DNA of 64,000 nucleotides from Zunongwangia sp. ESRF-bin46. GTDB lineage: Bacteria > Bacteroidota > Bacteroidia > Flavobacteriales > Flavobacteriaceae. The translations under genes and the position numbers were made by a program. The first letter of the stretch is position 1; every line of letters begins with the position of its first letter. The stretch spans positions 423,951 to 487,950 of the forward strand of contig NTLF01000014.1 in assembly GCA_002631855.1 (NCBI GenBank). The letters are read 5' to 3'. Shown here piece after piece: positions 44,172 through 52,157 of this stretch. The notes under the pieces were generated by a model. That model was not told where the DNA came from. It was given only the letters and a program-made list of their open reading frames with translations, and made no database searches.

Positions 44172-44179
44172 TAATTTTG
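44172..44179 (+). promoter_or_regulatory. -7 box of mce
   Basis: TAATTTTG matches TAnnTTTG, 20 bases before the mce ATG. No clear -33 element. Confidence 0.45.
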
Positions 44180-44199
44180 AATTAGGAAAAAGTATAAAA

Positions 44200-44601
44200 A
44201 TGGATAAAATAGAACATATAGGCATTGCCGTAAAGAATATTACCGAAGCAAACAAAGTCTATAAAAGTTTGTTTGGCTATGAACATTATAAAACCGAAAG
44301 TGTAGAGCGAGAGGGAGTAACCACTTCATTTTTTAAGTGTGGTGAAAGTAAGATTGAATTGTTAGAGGCGACAAACCCTAATAGTCCCATTGCAAAATTC
44401 ATTGAAAAAAAAGGTGAAGGAATCCATCACATCGCTTTTTCCGTAAGTAATATTAAGAAAGAAATAGAGCGCTTAAAACAGGAAGGTTTTACGGTAATAA
44501 ATGAAGAGCCCAAAAAAGGAGCAGATAATAAATTAGTTGTTTTCTTACACCCAAAATCAACCAATGGCGTGTTAATTGAGCTATGCCAAGAAATAGAATA
44601 A
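44200..44601 (+). CDS. mce: Methylmalonyl-CoA epimerase
   Basis: 133 residues of the vicinal-oxygen-chelate fold. The metal ligands His (IEHIGIAVKNI), Glu (SKIELLEATNP), His (GEGIHHIAFSV) and a C-terminal Glu (LIELCQE) are all in place. The enzyme interconverts (R)- and (S)-methylmalonyl-CoA in propionate metabolism; the mutase subunits are not in this window. A single-gene unit, with the tRNA(CAU) gene 73 bases downstream. Confidence 0.92.
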   Translation: MDKIEHIGIAVKNITEANKVYKSLFGYEHYKTESVEREGVTTSFFKCGESKIELLEATNPNSPIAKFIEKKGEGIHHIAFSVSNIKKEIERLKQEGFTVINEEPKKGADNKLVVFLHPKSTNGVLIELCQEIE

Positions 44602-44633
44602 AATATTTAAATTTGCAATAATTGAAAAAAATG

Positions 44634-44664
44634 TTTGCAATCATTGTAAAGTGTTTTACATTTG
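44634..44664 (+). promoter_or_regulatory. Promoter of tRNA(CAU)
   Basis: TTTG (44634-44637), 19 bases, TACATTTG (44657-44664): a near-perfect Bacteroidota promoter ending ten bases before the tRNA 5' end. Confidence 0.8.
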
Positions 44665-44674
44665 CAGCCAGTCC

Positions 44675-44748
44675 GGTCCCATAGCTCAGCTGGTTAGAGC
44701 ACCTGACTCATAATCAGGGGGTCCATGGTTCGAGCCCATGTGGGACCA
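44675..44748 (+). tRNA. tRNA with anticodon CAU, probably tRNA-Ile2 (lysidine type)
   Basis: A complete 74-base cloverleaf: acceptor GGTCCCA/TGGGACC, D-stem GCTC/GAGC, anticodon stem CCTGA/TCAGG around CTCATAA (anticodon CAT), T-stem CATGG/CCATG with TTCGAGC loop, discriminator A73. The C4-G69 and C5-G68 pairs are features that TilS uses to select tRNA-Ile2 over elongator tRNA-Met, so I favour Ile2; elongator Met cannot be excluded. It is not the initiator. CCA is not encoded. Confidence 0.9.
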
Positions 44749-45004
44749 CTTTTTTGGTTTAAGAAGTTTAGTTCTTTTTTTGATTTTAGTAAAGAAAAGT
44801 TTTCAGTTTCGTATTACTTTTTTATATTGATGATTTTATTTCAATTAAATTGCTTTATTTTAGCCGTTTATAAAATAACAAGTTATATTTTTTTTCTGTT
44901 TAGAACAGTAATATAAATGAGAAAAATGAGTTAATAATTATTGGATAACTTTATTTTTACTTTGATTTTAATAAAAAAATAGTACTTTAGACACCAAATT
45001 AATT

Positions 45005-45232
45005 ATGCGACCCCGAATCGTTTTCATATTAACTGTTGCACTAAGTTTATACAATAGTGCTGTTAGCTTTGCGCAATCCGTACCGGATAGTAAGGGGCCA
45101 CCTCCGCCTAATGATACTCGAACTCCTGGTTTTCCAATTGATGATAATATCTATATTTTATTGGCATTTGGATTGTTGTTAGGGATTTATTTTATAGTTA
45201 AAAAATATCGCTCTAACGATATCCCTGCGTAA
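45005..45232 (+). CDS. Small exported protein with PID-CTERM-like sorting tail
   Basis: 75 residues: an N-terminal signal peptide (IVFILTVALSLYNSAVSFAQ), a short Pro/Gly/Asp-rich segment (GPPPPNDTRTPGFPIDDN), one transmembrane helix (IYILLAFGLLLGIYFIV) and a basic tail (KKYRSN). The PID plus hydrophobic helix plus basic end resembles the PID-CTERM sorting signals of Bacteroidota, probably processed by an exosortase-like enzyme elsewhere. Its 3' end overlaps the convergent ribE gene by 20 bases. The 256 bases before it hold nothing recognisable. Confidence 0.7.
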   Translation: MRPRIVFILTVALSLYNSAVSFAQSVPDSKGPPPPNDTRTPGFPIDDNIYILLAFGLLLGIYFIVKKYRSNDIPA

Positions 45233-45803
45233 TTCGGACTACATACTTTCCTACTACATCAAACTCTAGGTTAACAATTGTTTCCTCTTTTATTACTTTA
45301 AAACTTGTGTTTTCATAAGTATAAGGAATAATTGCTACGCTAAATTCATTTTCTTTTGAATTGACAACAGTCAAGCTCACCCCATTGATGGTAATGGAGC
45401 CTTTTTCAATAGTTACATTGCCTTTTGCTGCTTTATAGGTAAATGTAAATATCCAACTTCCATTTTCTTCTGTAATGGACTTACAAACCCCAACTTGATC
45501 CACATGACCTTGAACTATGTGACCATCTAGCCGGTCACCAAGCTTCATGGCGCGTTCTAAGTTTATAGAATTGCCTTTGGCAAGATTGCCAAGATTTGTT
45601 TTTTGCAAAGTTTCATCTATAGCAGTTACAATATAGCTATCGTTTTTTACTTCAACAACGGTAAGACAGACACCGTTGTGCGCTACGCTTTGGTCTATCT
45701 TTAATTCCGAAGCTAAATCACTTATTATTTCTATATGTAGATTACTACCTTCTTTAGTGAGAGTTTTTATTTTCCCAACCCGCTCAATAATTCCTGTAAA
45801 CAT
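45213..45803 (-). CDS. ribE: Riboflavin synthase
   Basis: The lumazine-using riboflavin synthase (alpha chain), a duplicated six-stranded barrel. Start MFTGIIERVGKI; repeat 1 contains VAHNGVCLTVVEV, repeat 2 ITINGVSLTVVNS and DGHIVQGHVDQVG. From the ATG at 45803 it has 196 residues, as normal; the longer frame to 46016 runs through the pdxA promoter and start. Divergent from pdxA, with back-to-back -7 boxes. Confidence 0.95.
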   Translation of the reverse strand: MFTGIIERVGKIKTLTKEGSNLHIEIISDLASELKIDQSVAHNGVCLTVVEVKNDSYIVTAIDETLQKTNLGNLAKGNSINLERAMKLGDRLDGHIVQGHVDQVGVCKSITEENGSWIFTFTYKAAKGNVTIEKGSITINGVSLTVVNSKENEFSVAIIPYTYENTSFKVIKEETIVNLEFDVVGKYVVRITQGYR

Positions 45804-45815
45804 CCTTAAATTAGT

Positions 45816-45836
45816 TACATTTGTACTGCAAAAATA
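45816..45836. promoter_or_regulatory. Back-to-back -7 boxes of pdxA and ribE
   Basis: TACATTTG (45816-45823, plus) for pdxA and TATTTTTG (45836-45829, minus) for ribE are separated by only five bases, so polymerases for the two genes would compete. -33 elements are not clear. Confidence 0.5.
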
Positions 45837-45861
45837 GAAATTAAAAACCGCATTAGAGGTT

Positions 45862-46926
45862 ATGGCGAAGAAGGAAAAAACAATTGTAGGGATTTCAATA
45901 GGTGATCTTAACGGAATAGGCAGTGAAATAGTGCTTAAAACATTTGAGGATTCCCGAATGTTAGAGTTTTGCACTCCAGTAATTTTTGCTTCTGTTAAAT
46001 TAATGTCCTTCTTCAAAAAACAATATAATCTTGAAATTAGCCTCCACGGAATAGATTCACTTGATAAAATCGCTCATAAAAAAGTAAATGTACTCAACGT
46101 TTGGGAAGAGCACGTCGATATCAATTTTGGGAAAGAAGATAAAAAAATAGGCGAGTACGCGATAAAATCACTCAAAACTGCCGTTTCAGCATTAAAAGAT
46201 AAAAAAGTTGATGTTTTGGTAACGGCCCCTATCAACAAATCTAACATCCAATCTGAGAGTTTTACTTTCCCAGGTCACACCAATTATTTAGCACAAGAGT
46301 TAAAAGGCGACAGTTTAATGCTAATGATTTCAGGCAGCTTACGAGTTGGGTTGCTTACCGATCATGTAGCAGTAAAAGACGTGGCAAAAAATATTACTTC
46401 AGAAGTAATAGACAAGAAAATCAACACGATTCATAACACATTAATAAAGGATTTTGGAATAAGAAAACCAAAAATAGCTGTCTTGGGCATTAATCCACAT
46501 AATGGCGATAATGGCGTAATTGGTAATGAAGATGACACTGTTTTAAAGCCTAGTTTGGAAATTCTTCGGAAAAATGACAAATTAGTATTTGGTCCATATG
46601 CAGCTGATAGCTTTTTTGGCTCAGGCAACTATAAAAATTTTGATGCCATTATTGCTTCATATCACGATCAAGGTTTAGTCCCGTTTAAAACCCTTGCTTT
46701 TGGAAAAGGGGTTAATTACACAGCAGGATTAAACAGAATTAGAACATCGCCAGACCACGGCACAGCGTATGATGTGGCTGGAAAAAACGAAGCAGATTTC
46801 GAGTCGTTTAAAGAAGCGGTTTTTAGCGCTATTAATATTTATAAAAAGCGAAAAGAGTATAAGAAAATTTCTAAAAATCCATTAAAAACAAGTCCAAAAA
46901 AATCCTTTTCAAAAAAGAAACGATAA
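45862..46926 (+). CDS. pdxA: 4-hydroxythreonine-4-phosphate dehydrogenase
   Basis: PdxA oxidises 4-phosphohydroxythreonine in pyridoxal phosphate synthesis. The metal-binding histidines are in FPGHTNYLAQ, SYHDQGLVPFK and TSPDHGTAYDVAG; the first strand has ISIGDLNGIGSEI. About 354 residues with a Lys/Ser-rich C-terminal tail (KNPLKTSPKKSFSKKKR) beyond the usual end. Divergent from ribE; a full -33/-7 promoter for yceD starts six bases after its stop. Confidence 0.94.
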   Translation: MAKKEKTIVGISIGDLNGIGSEIVLKTFEDSRMLEFCTPVIFASVKLMSFFKKQYNLEISLHGIDSLDKIAHKKVNVLNVWEEHVDINFGKEDKKIGEYAIKSLKTAVSALKDKKVDVLVTAPINKSNIQSESFTFPGHTNYLAQELKGDSLMLMISGSLRVGLLTDHVAVKDVAKNITSEVIDKKINTIHNTLIKDFGIRKPKIAVLGINPHNGDNGVIGNEDDTVLKPSLEILRKNDKLVFGPYAADSFFGSGNYKNFDAIIASYHDQGLVPFKTLAFGKGVNYTAGLNRIRTSPDHGTAYDVAGKNEADFESFKEAVFSAINIYKKRKEYKKISKNPLKTSPKKSFSKKKR

Positions 46927-46931
46927 AATAA

Positions 46932-46960
46932 TTTGCTATTCAAATAATTTTTTATCTTTG
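46932..46960 (+). promoter_or_regulatory. Promoter of the yceD-rpmF operon
   Basis: TTTG (46932-46935), 17 bases, TATCTTTG (46953-46960). Transcription would start at the base of the hairpin at 46963-46984. Confidence 0.7.
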
Positions 46961-46962
46961 CA

Positions 46963-46984
46963 CCCGCCTTACAAGTAAGGTGGG
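46963..46984 (+). promoter_or_regulatory. 5'-end hairpin of the yceD-rpmF transcript
   Basis: CCCGCCTTAC and GTAAGGTGGG form a 9-10 base-pair stem (one G-T pair) with a tight CAAG loop, right at the predicted 5' end of the mRNA and 20 bases before the yceD ATG. It may stabilise the message or bind a regulator. Confidence 0.6.
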
Positions 46985-47004
46985 AATGAGAAATTGGTGT
47001 GATT

Positions 47005-47544
47005 ATGAAGGAATTGAAAGAATTTACGATCCCTTTTATAGGGCTTAAAATAGGCGAGCACCGGTTTGAGTTTACAATTGAAAAACCGTTCTTTGAGCAT
47101 TTTGAGTATAACGAATTTAATGATGCATCTATAAAACTAGATGTATTGCTTGTTAAAAAAGCAACATTATTAGAATTTACCTTGTCCTTTGCAGGTACTG
47201 TAAATGTTAATTGTGATGTGAGCAACGAACCATTTGATCAAAAAATAGACGGAGAATATAGATTTGTTGTAAAATTTGGTGAAGACCATAATGAGGAAGA
47301 TGAAGATTTACTAGTCTTACCTCACGGAAGTCACGAAGTAAACATACAACAGTTTGTTTATGAATCAATTGTTTTGGCTATGCCAATAAAAAAGATTCAT
47401 CCCGGAGTTGAAGATGGAACATTAAAGAGCGAAATACTCGATAAACTTGAAGAGTTGCGGCCTAAAGGAAAAAGTGAAAATCCAGACGAGAACGAAATTG
47501 ACCCTCGCTGGAACGAATTAAAAAAACTATTAACGGATAAATAA
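47005..47544 (+). CDS. yceD: DUF177 (YceD) family protein
   Basis: About 179 residues of the DUF177/YceD family, found next to rpmF in most bacteria and linked in plants and E. coli to 23S rRNA accumulation. The conserved centre (TFSLAG-like LEFTLSFAGTVNVNCDVSNEPF) has only one Cys of the usual CxxC-type pair region. The Asp/Glu-rich middle and PIKKIHPGVEDG fit. The ATG at 47005 (MKELKEF) is preferred to the GTG two codons upstream. Nine bases separate it from rpmF. Confidence 0.88.
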   Translation: MKELKEFTIPFIGLKIGEHRFEFTIEKPFFEHFEYNEFNDASIKLDVLLVKKATLLEFTLSFAGTVNVNCDVSNEPFDQKIDGEYRFVVKFGEDHNEEDEDLLVLPHGSHEVNIQQFVYESIVLAMPIKKIHPGVEDGTLKSEILDKLEELRPKGKSENPDENEIDPRWNELKKLLTDK

Positions 47545-47553
47545 TATAGAGCA

Positions 47554-47751
47554 ATGGCACATCCTAAAAGAAAAATCTCGAAAACAAGAAGAGATAAGAG
47601 AAGAACACATTATAAAGCTACTGCCCCTCAAATAGCAACAGACCCTACTACAGGAGAGGCTCATTTATACCACAGAGCACACTGGCACGAAGGTAAATTA
47701 TACTATCGTGGACAGATTGTAATCGATGCTGTTGAAGAGGTTGAAGCATAG
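47554..47751 (+). CDS. rpmF: 50S ribosomal protein L32
   Basis: 65 residues: [20 protein letters not shown], then [21 protein letters not shown]. It is the zinc-free (Cys-lacking) form of L32. Co-transcribed with yceD from the 46932-46960 promoter and ended by the hairpin at 47776-47808. Confidence 0.96.
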   Translation: MAHPKRKISKTRRDKRRTHYKATAPQIATDPTTGEAHLYHRAHWHEGKLYYRGQIVIDAVEEVEA

Positions 47752-47775
47752 AACGTTCATACTTTAAAACAAGTA

Positions 47776-47808
47776 GCTCTCACATTCCAGTGGGAGTTTT
47801 TTGTTTTT
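47776..47808 (+). terminator. Terminator after rpmF
   Basis: CTCTCAC and GTGGGAG (one T-G pair) around a six-base loop, followed by TTTTTTGTTTTT. Confidence 0.8.
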
Positions 47809-47883
47809 AGTCTCATAAACGTTAAAAACAACCCATTTTAACCTCCATTTTGATGAATTTTTAGTAATTTTCACTCCCTTTAG

Positions 47884-47899
47884 AAGGTTTTGAAACCTT
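47884..47899. promoter_or_regulatory. Palindrome upstream of fabH
   Basis: AAGGTTTTGAAACCTT: two 7-base arms around TG, 25 bases before the fabH ATG. It may be an operator for a fatty-acid-synthesis regulator (FapR/FabT-like role); no known consensus is matched. Confidence 0.4.
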
Positions 47900-47924
47900 T
47901 ATTTGGTGAATTTAATTCAAATCT

Positions 47925-48923
47925 ATGAACAAAATCACAGCAGCAGTTACCGCTGTCGGTGGCTATGTGCCGGAATACGTCCTTACCAATGAGATTCTCG
48001 AAACCATGGTTGAGACCAACGATGAGTGGATAACTGCTCGTACTGGAATTAAAGAACGTAGAATATTAAAAGATAAAGACAAAGGAACTTCATACCTTGC
48101 TATTAAAGCAGCAGAAGATCTCCTCAAAAAAAGCAATACCGATCCTAAAGATATCGATATGGTGATTATGGCAACTGCCACACCCGATATGCCGGTAGCA
48201 GCAACAGGCGTTTACGTAGCCACCCAAATAGGTGCCGTAAACGCTTTTTCATATGACCTTGTGGCGGCGTGCTCCAGTTTTTTATATGGAATGTCAACAG
48301 CAGCTCGATATATTGAATCTGGCAGGTACAAGAAAGTATTACTAATTGGTGCAGATAAAATGTCTTCAATTATCGATTATGAAGACAGAACCACATGTAT
48401 TATATTTGGAGATGGAGGAGGAGCCTTACTTTTTGAACCTAATGAAGAAGGCTACGGTGTTCAAGATGAAATTTTACGCAGCGATGGAATAGGAAGGCAA
48501 AGTTTAAAAATCGATGCTGGTGGTTCTATTATGCCAGCTTCAGCAGAAACGGTTGCAAACAAACAGCATTATGTGTTTCAAGATGGAAAAACGGTTTTTA
48601 AGTTTGCAGTTTCCAATATGGCAGATGTAAGCGAAAAAATAATGAACCGTAACAATCTTAATGGAGAAGATGTGGATTGGCTGGTACCGCACCAAGCAAA
48701 TAAACGAATTATCGATGCTACCTCAAAGCGGATGAACCTTCCTTCAGAAAAAGTGATGATGAACATTCATAAATACGGAAATACAACATCGGCAACTTTA
48801 CCATTGTGTATTTATGATTATGAAAAACAATTAAAAAAAGGTGATAACTTAGTATTTGCTTCCTTTGGCGGAGGCTTTACCTGGGGTGCCGTTTACTTAA
48901 AATGGGCCTACGACGCAAAATAA
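47925..48923 (+). CDS. fabH: Beta-ketoacyl-ACP synthase III
   Basis: FabH condenses acetyl-CoA (or branched acyl-CoA) with malonyl-ACP to start fatty-acid synthesis. The catalytic triad is Cys in VAACSSFLYGM, His in WLVPHQANKRI and Asn in KYGNTTSAT. N-terminal VGGYVPEYVLTNE and ITARTGIKERRI are typical. 332 residues. First gene of a fabH-accB-accC unit (26 bases to accB), so condensation and malonyl-CoA supply are linked. Confidence 0.96.
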   Translation: MNKITAAVTAVGGYVPEYVLTNEILETMVETNDEWITARTGIKERRILKDKDKGTSYLAIKAAEDLLKKSNTDPKDIDMVIMATATPDMPVAATGVYVATQIGAVNAFSYDLVAACSSFLYGMSTAARYIESGRYKKVLLIGADKMSSIIDYEDRTTCIIFGDGGGALLFEPNEEGYGVQDEILRSDGIGRQSLKIDAGGSIMPASAETVANKQHYVFQDGKTVFKFAVSNMADVSEKIMNRNNLNGEDVDWLVPHQANKRIIDATSKRMNLPSEKVMMNIHKYGNTTSATLPLCIYDYEKQLKKGDNLVFASFGGGFTWGAVYLKWAYDAK

Positions 48924-48948
48924 AAAACGAAAGATTAAACCAACTGAT

Positions 48949-49452
48949 ATGAAGTTAAAAGAAATTCAAAATTTAATCAAGTTTGTGGCAAAATCCGGAG
49001 CCAGTGAAGTAAAACTTGAAATGGACGATGTTAAAATTACCATTAAGACCGGAAAAGAGGATGGTAAAGAAAATACGACCTATATTCAGCAAGTTCCAAC
49101 GATGGCCGCACAGCCACAACAAGTTGCCCCTTCGGCCGCTACTCAACAAACTGAAGCGCCTGCCGCTCCAGCTAACGAAGGTAAAGCAACAGACGGTGAT
49201 GACGATTCAAAATACATTACGGTAAAATCTCCAATAATTGGAACTTTTTATCGCAAACCATCTCCAGACAAACCAGTTTTTGTTGAAGTAGGAGATACTG
49301 TAAAAGAAGGAGATGTACTATGTGTTATTGAAGCGATGAAGCTTTTCAACGAAATTGAAAGTGAAGTTTCAGGAAAAATAGTAAAAGTATTGGTGGATGA
49401 TGCTTCTCCAGTTGAGTTTGACCAACCACTTTTCTTAGTAGACCCTTCATAG
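48949..49452 (+). CDS. accB: Acetyl-CoA carboxylase biotin carboxyl carrier protein
   Basis: 167 residues: an N-terminal helical segment (MKLKEIQNLIKFVAKSGASEVKLEMDDVKITI), an Ala/Pro/Gln linker, and the biotinyl domain with the biotinylation Lys in EAMKLFNEIE. It carries CO2 from AccC to the carboxyltransferase. The spacing to accC is 77 bases, filled with heptamer-like repeats. Confidence 0.96.
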   Translation: MKLKEIQNLIKFVAKSGASEVKLEMDDVKITIKTGKEDGKENTTYIQQVPTMAAQPQQVAPSAATQQTEAPAAPANEGKATDGDDDSKYITVKSPIIGTFYRKPSPDKPVFVEVGDTVKEGDVLCVIEAMKLFNEIESEVSGKIVKVLVDDASPVEFDQPLFLVDPS

Positions 49453-49488
49453 TAACCTCTAAAATTTCGAATCGAAGTCTGAATTTTT

Positions 49489-49516
49489 TTTAGAATTTAG
49501 GATTTGGAATTTGTTA
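49489..49516 (+). repeat. Degenerate heptamer repeat before accC
   Basis: Successive heptads TTTAGAA, TTTAGGA, TTTGGAA, TTTGTTA end 13 bases before the accC ATG. The same period as the perfect heptamer array at 50979. Confidence 0.5.
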
Positions 49517-49529
49517 ATTTCAGAAAGTT

Positions 49530-50885
49530 ATGTTTAAAAAAATATTGATTGCCAATAGGGGGGAGATAGCACTTCGTATTATCCGAACCTGCCGCGAAAT
49601 GGGAATTAAAACCGTTGCGGTTTATAGTAAAGCAGATGAAGAAAGCCTTCACGTACGTTTTGCAGATGAAGCTGTTTGTATTGGTCCTGCACCAAGTAGC
49701 GAAAGTTATTTAAAGATTTCAAATATTATTGCTGCAGCTGAAATAACAAATGCAGATGCCATTCACCCTGGGTATGGTTTTTTATCAGAAAACTCAAAAT
49801 TTTCAAAAATTTGCGAAGAACACGAATTTAAATTTATTGGTGCTTCTCCCGATATGATTGACCGTATGGGGAACAAAGCAAGAGCCAAAGCTACTATGCG
49901 CGAAGCAGGTGTACCTTGTGTCCCTGGAAGTGAAGGCGTGATTCCAGATTTTAAAGCGTGTAAAAAAATTGCTAAAGAAACCGGTTATCCAGTCATGCTT
50001 AAAGCAAGTGCTGGTGGCGGTGGAAAAGGAATGCGTGCCGTTTGGAAAGAAGAAAATCTTCAAGATGCTTGGGAATCTGCCCGTCAAGAAAGTAAAGCTG
50101 CATTTGGTAATGACGATATGTATATGGAAAAACTCATTGAAGAGCCACGTCATATCGAAATTCAAATTGTAGGTGATAGTAATGGGAAAGCTTGTCACTT
50201 AAGTGAGCGCGATTGTTCGATACAACGTCGTCACCAAAAACTAACAGAGGAAACCCCAAGTCCGTTTATGACTAAAAAGTTACGGGACGATATGGGTAAA
50301 GCAGCCGTTAAAGCAGCTGAATTTATTAAATACGAAGGTGCTGGTACTGTCGAGTTTTTGGTAGATAAACACCGAAACTTCTACTTTATGGAAATGAATA
50401 CCCGTATTCAAGTAGAGCACCCCATTACTGAAGAAGTAGTAGATTACGACTTAATTAGAGAGCAAATATTAGTAGCTGCAGGCGTGCCAATTTCAGGAAA
50501 AAACTATTTACCACAATTGCACTCTATAGAATGTAGAATTAATGCAGAAGATCCATATAACAACTTTAGACCTTCACCAGGTAAAATAGAAGTATTACAC
50601 GCTCCCGGAGGTCACGGAGTACGGCTTGACACACACGTATACGCAGGATACAGTATTCCGCCAAACTACGACTCGATGATTGCTAAGCTAATTACTACCG
50701 CTCAAACGAGAGAAGAAGCTATTAGTAAAATGAAGCGTGCTTTAGACGAGTTCGTTATTGAAGGAATAAAAACTACGATTCCATTTCATAGACAGCTAAT
50801 GGACGATCCAGCTTATGTAAGCGGAAAGTATACTACAGCCTTTATGGATACTTTTGTAATGAATGAACCAGAAGAGGAGGAGTAG
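49530..50885 (+). CDS. accC: Acetyl-CoA carboxylase biotin carboxylase subunit
   Basis: 451 residues, ATP-grasp enzyme carboxylating biotin on Acc[24 protein letters not shown], the Gly-rich ATP loop [12 protein letters not shown], the [12 protein letters not shown] and [16 protein letters not shown] segments, [13 protein letters not shown] and the C-terminal cap are all present. The C-terminus ends MNEPEEEE. A strong terminator follows. The carboxyltransferase subunits are not in the window. Confidence 0.97.
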   Translation: MFKKILIANRGEIALRIIRTCREMGIKTVAVYSKADEESLHVRFADEAVCIGPAPSSESYLKISNIIAAAEITNADAIHPGYGFLSENSKFSKICEEHEFKFIGASPDMIDRMGNKARAKATMREAGVPCVPGSEGVIPDFKACKKIAKETGYPVMLKASAGGGGKGMRAVWKEENLQDAWESARQESKAAFGNDDMYMEKLIEEPRHIEIQIVGDSNGKACHLSERDCSIQRRHQKLTEETPSPFMTKKLRDDMGKAAVKAAEFIKYEGAGTVEFLVDKHRNFYFMEMNTRIQVEHPITEEVVDYDLIREQILVAAGVPISGKNYLPQLHSIECRINAEDPYNNFRPSPGKIEVLHAPGGHGVRLDTHVYAGYSIPPNYDSMIAKLITTAQTREEAISKMKRALDEFVIEGIKTTIPFHRQLMDDPAYVSGKYTTAFMDTFVMNEPEEEE

Positions 50886-50915
50886 ATAGTAGGCAAAAAG
50901 CCAAAGAATATATTT

Positions 50916-50969
50916 AGCACCAATCTCAAAAGAAAAAACTTTTATTTTTTTTGGATTGGTGCTTTTTTA
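50916..50969 (+). terminator. Terminator after accC
   Basis: AGCACCAATC and GATTGGTGCT form a 10-base-pair stem around an A/T-rich loop, followed by TTTTTAT. Confidence 0.85.
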
Positions 50970-50978
50970 TTGACATTT

Positions 50979-51034
50979 ACTGAATACTGAATACTGAATA
51001 CTGAATACTGAATACTGAATACTGAATACTGAAC
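50979..51034 (+). repeat. Heptanucleotide tandem repeat (ACTGAAT) before a start codon
   Basis: Seven perfect copies of ACTGAAT (50979-51027) and an eighth ending in C (51028-51034). The next base but one is the ATG of the FAD oxidoreductase at 51036. The unit contains a stop in every register that could read into the gene, so it is not translated; it would change promoter-to-start spacing if copy number varies. Confidence 0.95.
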
Positions 51035-51035
51035 T

Positions 51036-52157
51036 ATGACCTTATCCTATTGGGAACACAAATCTTGGCTTCAAAATATTGATTTTGCGGTTATTGGCAG
51101 CGGCTTGGTCGGCCTTAACTGTGCCTTAGCACTTAAAAAGAAACATCCAACAGCGAACATCAGCGTTTTTGAAAAAGGAATGTTGCCCAGCGGAGCCAGC
51201 ACTAAAAATGCAGGTTTTGCTTGCTTTGGAAGCCTTTCAGAAATAGTAGATGACCTTTTGACACATTCTGAAGCAGAAGTAGTAAGTCTTGTAAAAGAAC
51301 GAGTAGAAGGGCTTAAATTACTTCGGAAGAATATAGGAGATGAACAACTTCAATTTAAACAATATGGAGGCTATGAATTATTTACCGAAGAAGATGAAGA
51401 ACTGTTTGAGCATTGTCACGCTAAGTTAGAATCCATAAACCAATTATTGTATCCCATTTTTAAGGAAGATGTCTTTTCAATCACTGAAAATACATTTCAG
51501 TTTAAAAAAATTCAGCCGCAGCTTATCTTCAATAAATTTGAAGGACAGATAGATACTGGAAGGATGATGCACGCTCTGCTTCAGAAGGCATATAAAGCAG
51601 GGATTTCGGTGCTAAATTGTGCTGAGGTTACGGCGCTATCGCAAAATTCTGATTCAGCTTCCTTTCAACTTAACAATGAAACAGAAGTTTCAGCAAAAAA
51701 AGTCTGTATTGCTACCAATGGTTTTGCCAAACAATTGTTAGATGAAGAAGTACAACCGGCACGTGCTCAAGTTTTAATCACAAAACCAATTGAAAACTTA
51801 CCTATTAAAGGCACTTTTCATTTAGATAAAGGCTACTATTATTTCAGAAATATCGATGATAGAATTCTTTTTGGTGGCGGAAGAAACCTGGATTTTAAAG
51901 GGGAAGAAACCACAGAAATGAACACAACTGAAGGAATTCAAAATAGGTTGGAAGAATTGTTACAAACTACCATTTTACCTAAAACTACATTTGAAATTGA
52001 TAAACGTTGGAGCGGAATTATGGGAGTGGGAAAACAGAAAAAACCAATTGTAAAACAACTTTCCTCAAACATATTTTGTGGAGTACGTCTTGGCGGAATG
52101 GGCGTTGCAATTGGGAGCGCAATTGGAACCAATCTGGCAAAATTAGCAAGTGAATGA
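51036..52157 (+). CDS. DadA-like FAD-dependent oxidoreductase
   Basis: 373 residues of the glycine-oxidase/DadA (DAO) family. The FAD site is FAVIGSGLVGLNCALALKKKHP, followed by VFEKGMLPSGASTKNAGFACFG; the C-terminal substrate domain (YYYFRNIDDRILFGGGR, RWSGIMGVG) is typical. It oxidises an amino or imino acid; the substrate is unknown. Its ATG abuts the heptamer repeat. The stop overlaps the mtgA ATG (ATGA), so it heads an operon with mtgA and a Gre-like gene. Confidence 0.88.
   Translation: MTLSYWEHKSWLQNIDFAVIGSGLVGLNCALALKKKHPTANISVFEKGMLPSGASTKNAGFACFGSLSEIVDDLLTHSEAEVVSLVKERVEGLKLLRKNIGDEQLQFKQYGGYELFTEEDEELFEHCHAKLESINQLLYPIFKEDVFSITENTFQFKKIQPQLIFNKFEGQIDTGRMMHALLQKAYKAGISVLNCAEVTALSQNSDSASFQLNNETEVSAKKVCIATNGFAKQLLDEEVQPARAQVLITKPIENLPIKGTFHLDKGYYYFRNIDDRILFGGGRNLDFKGEETTEMNTTEGIQNRLEELLQTTILPKTTFEIDKRWSGIMGVGKQKKPIVKQLSSNIFCGVRLGGMGVAIGSAIGTNLAKLASE

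Noticed and set aside
44749-45004. A small plus-strand frame after the tRNA(CAU)
   Set aside because: It begins inside the tRNA, is AT-biased Phe/Leu-rich text, and shows no start signal.
45804-46016. N-terminal extension of riboflavin synthase by 71 residues
   Set aside because: It runs antisense through the pdxA start and promoter; MFTGIIE is the invariant family start.
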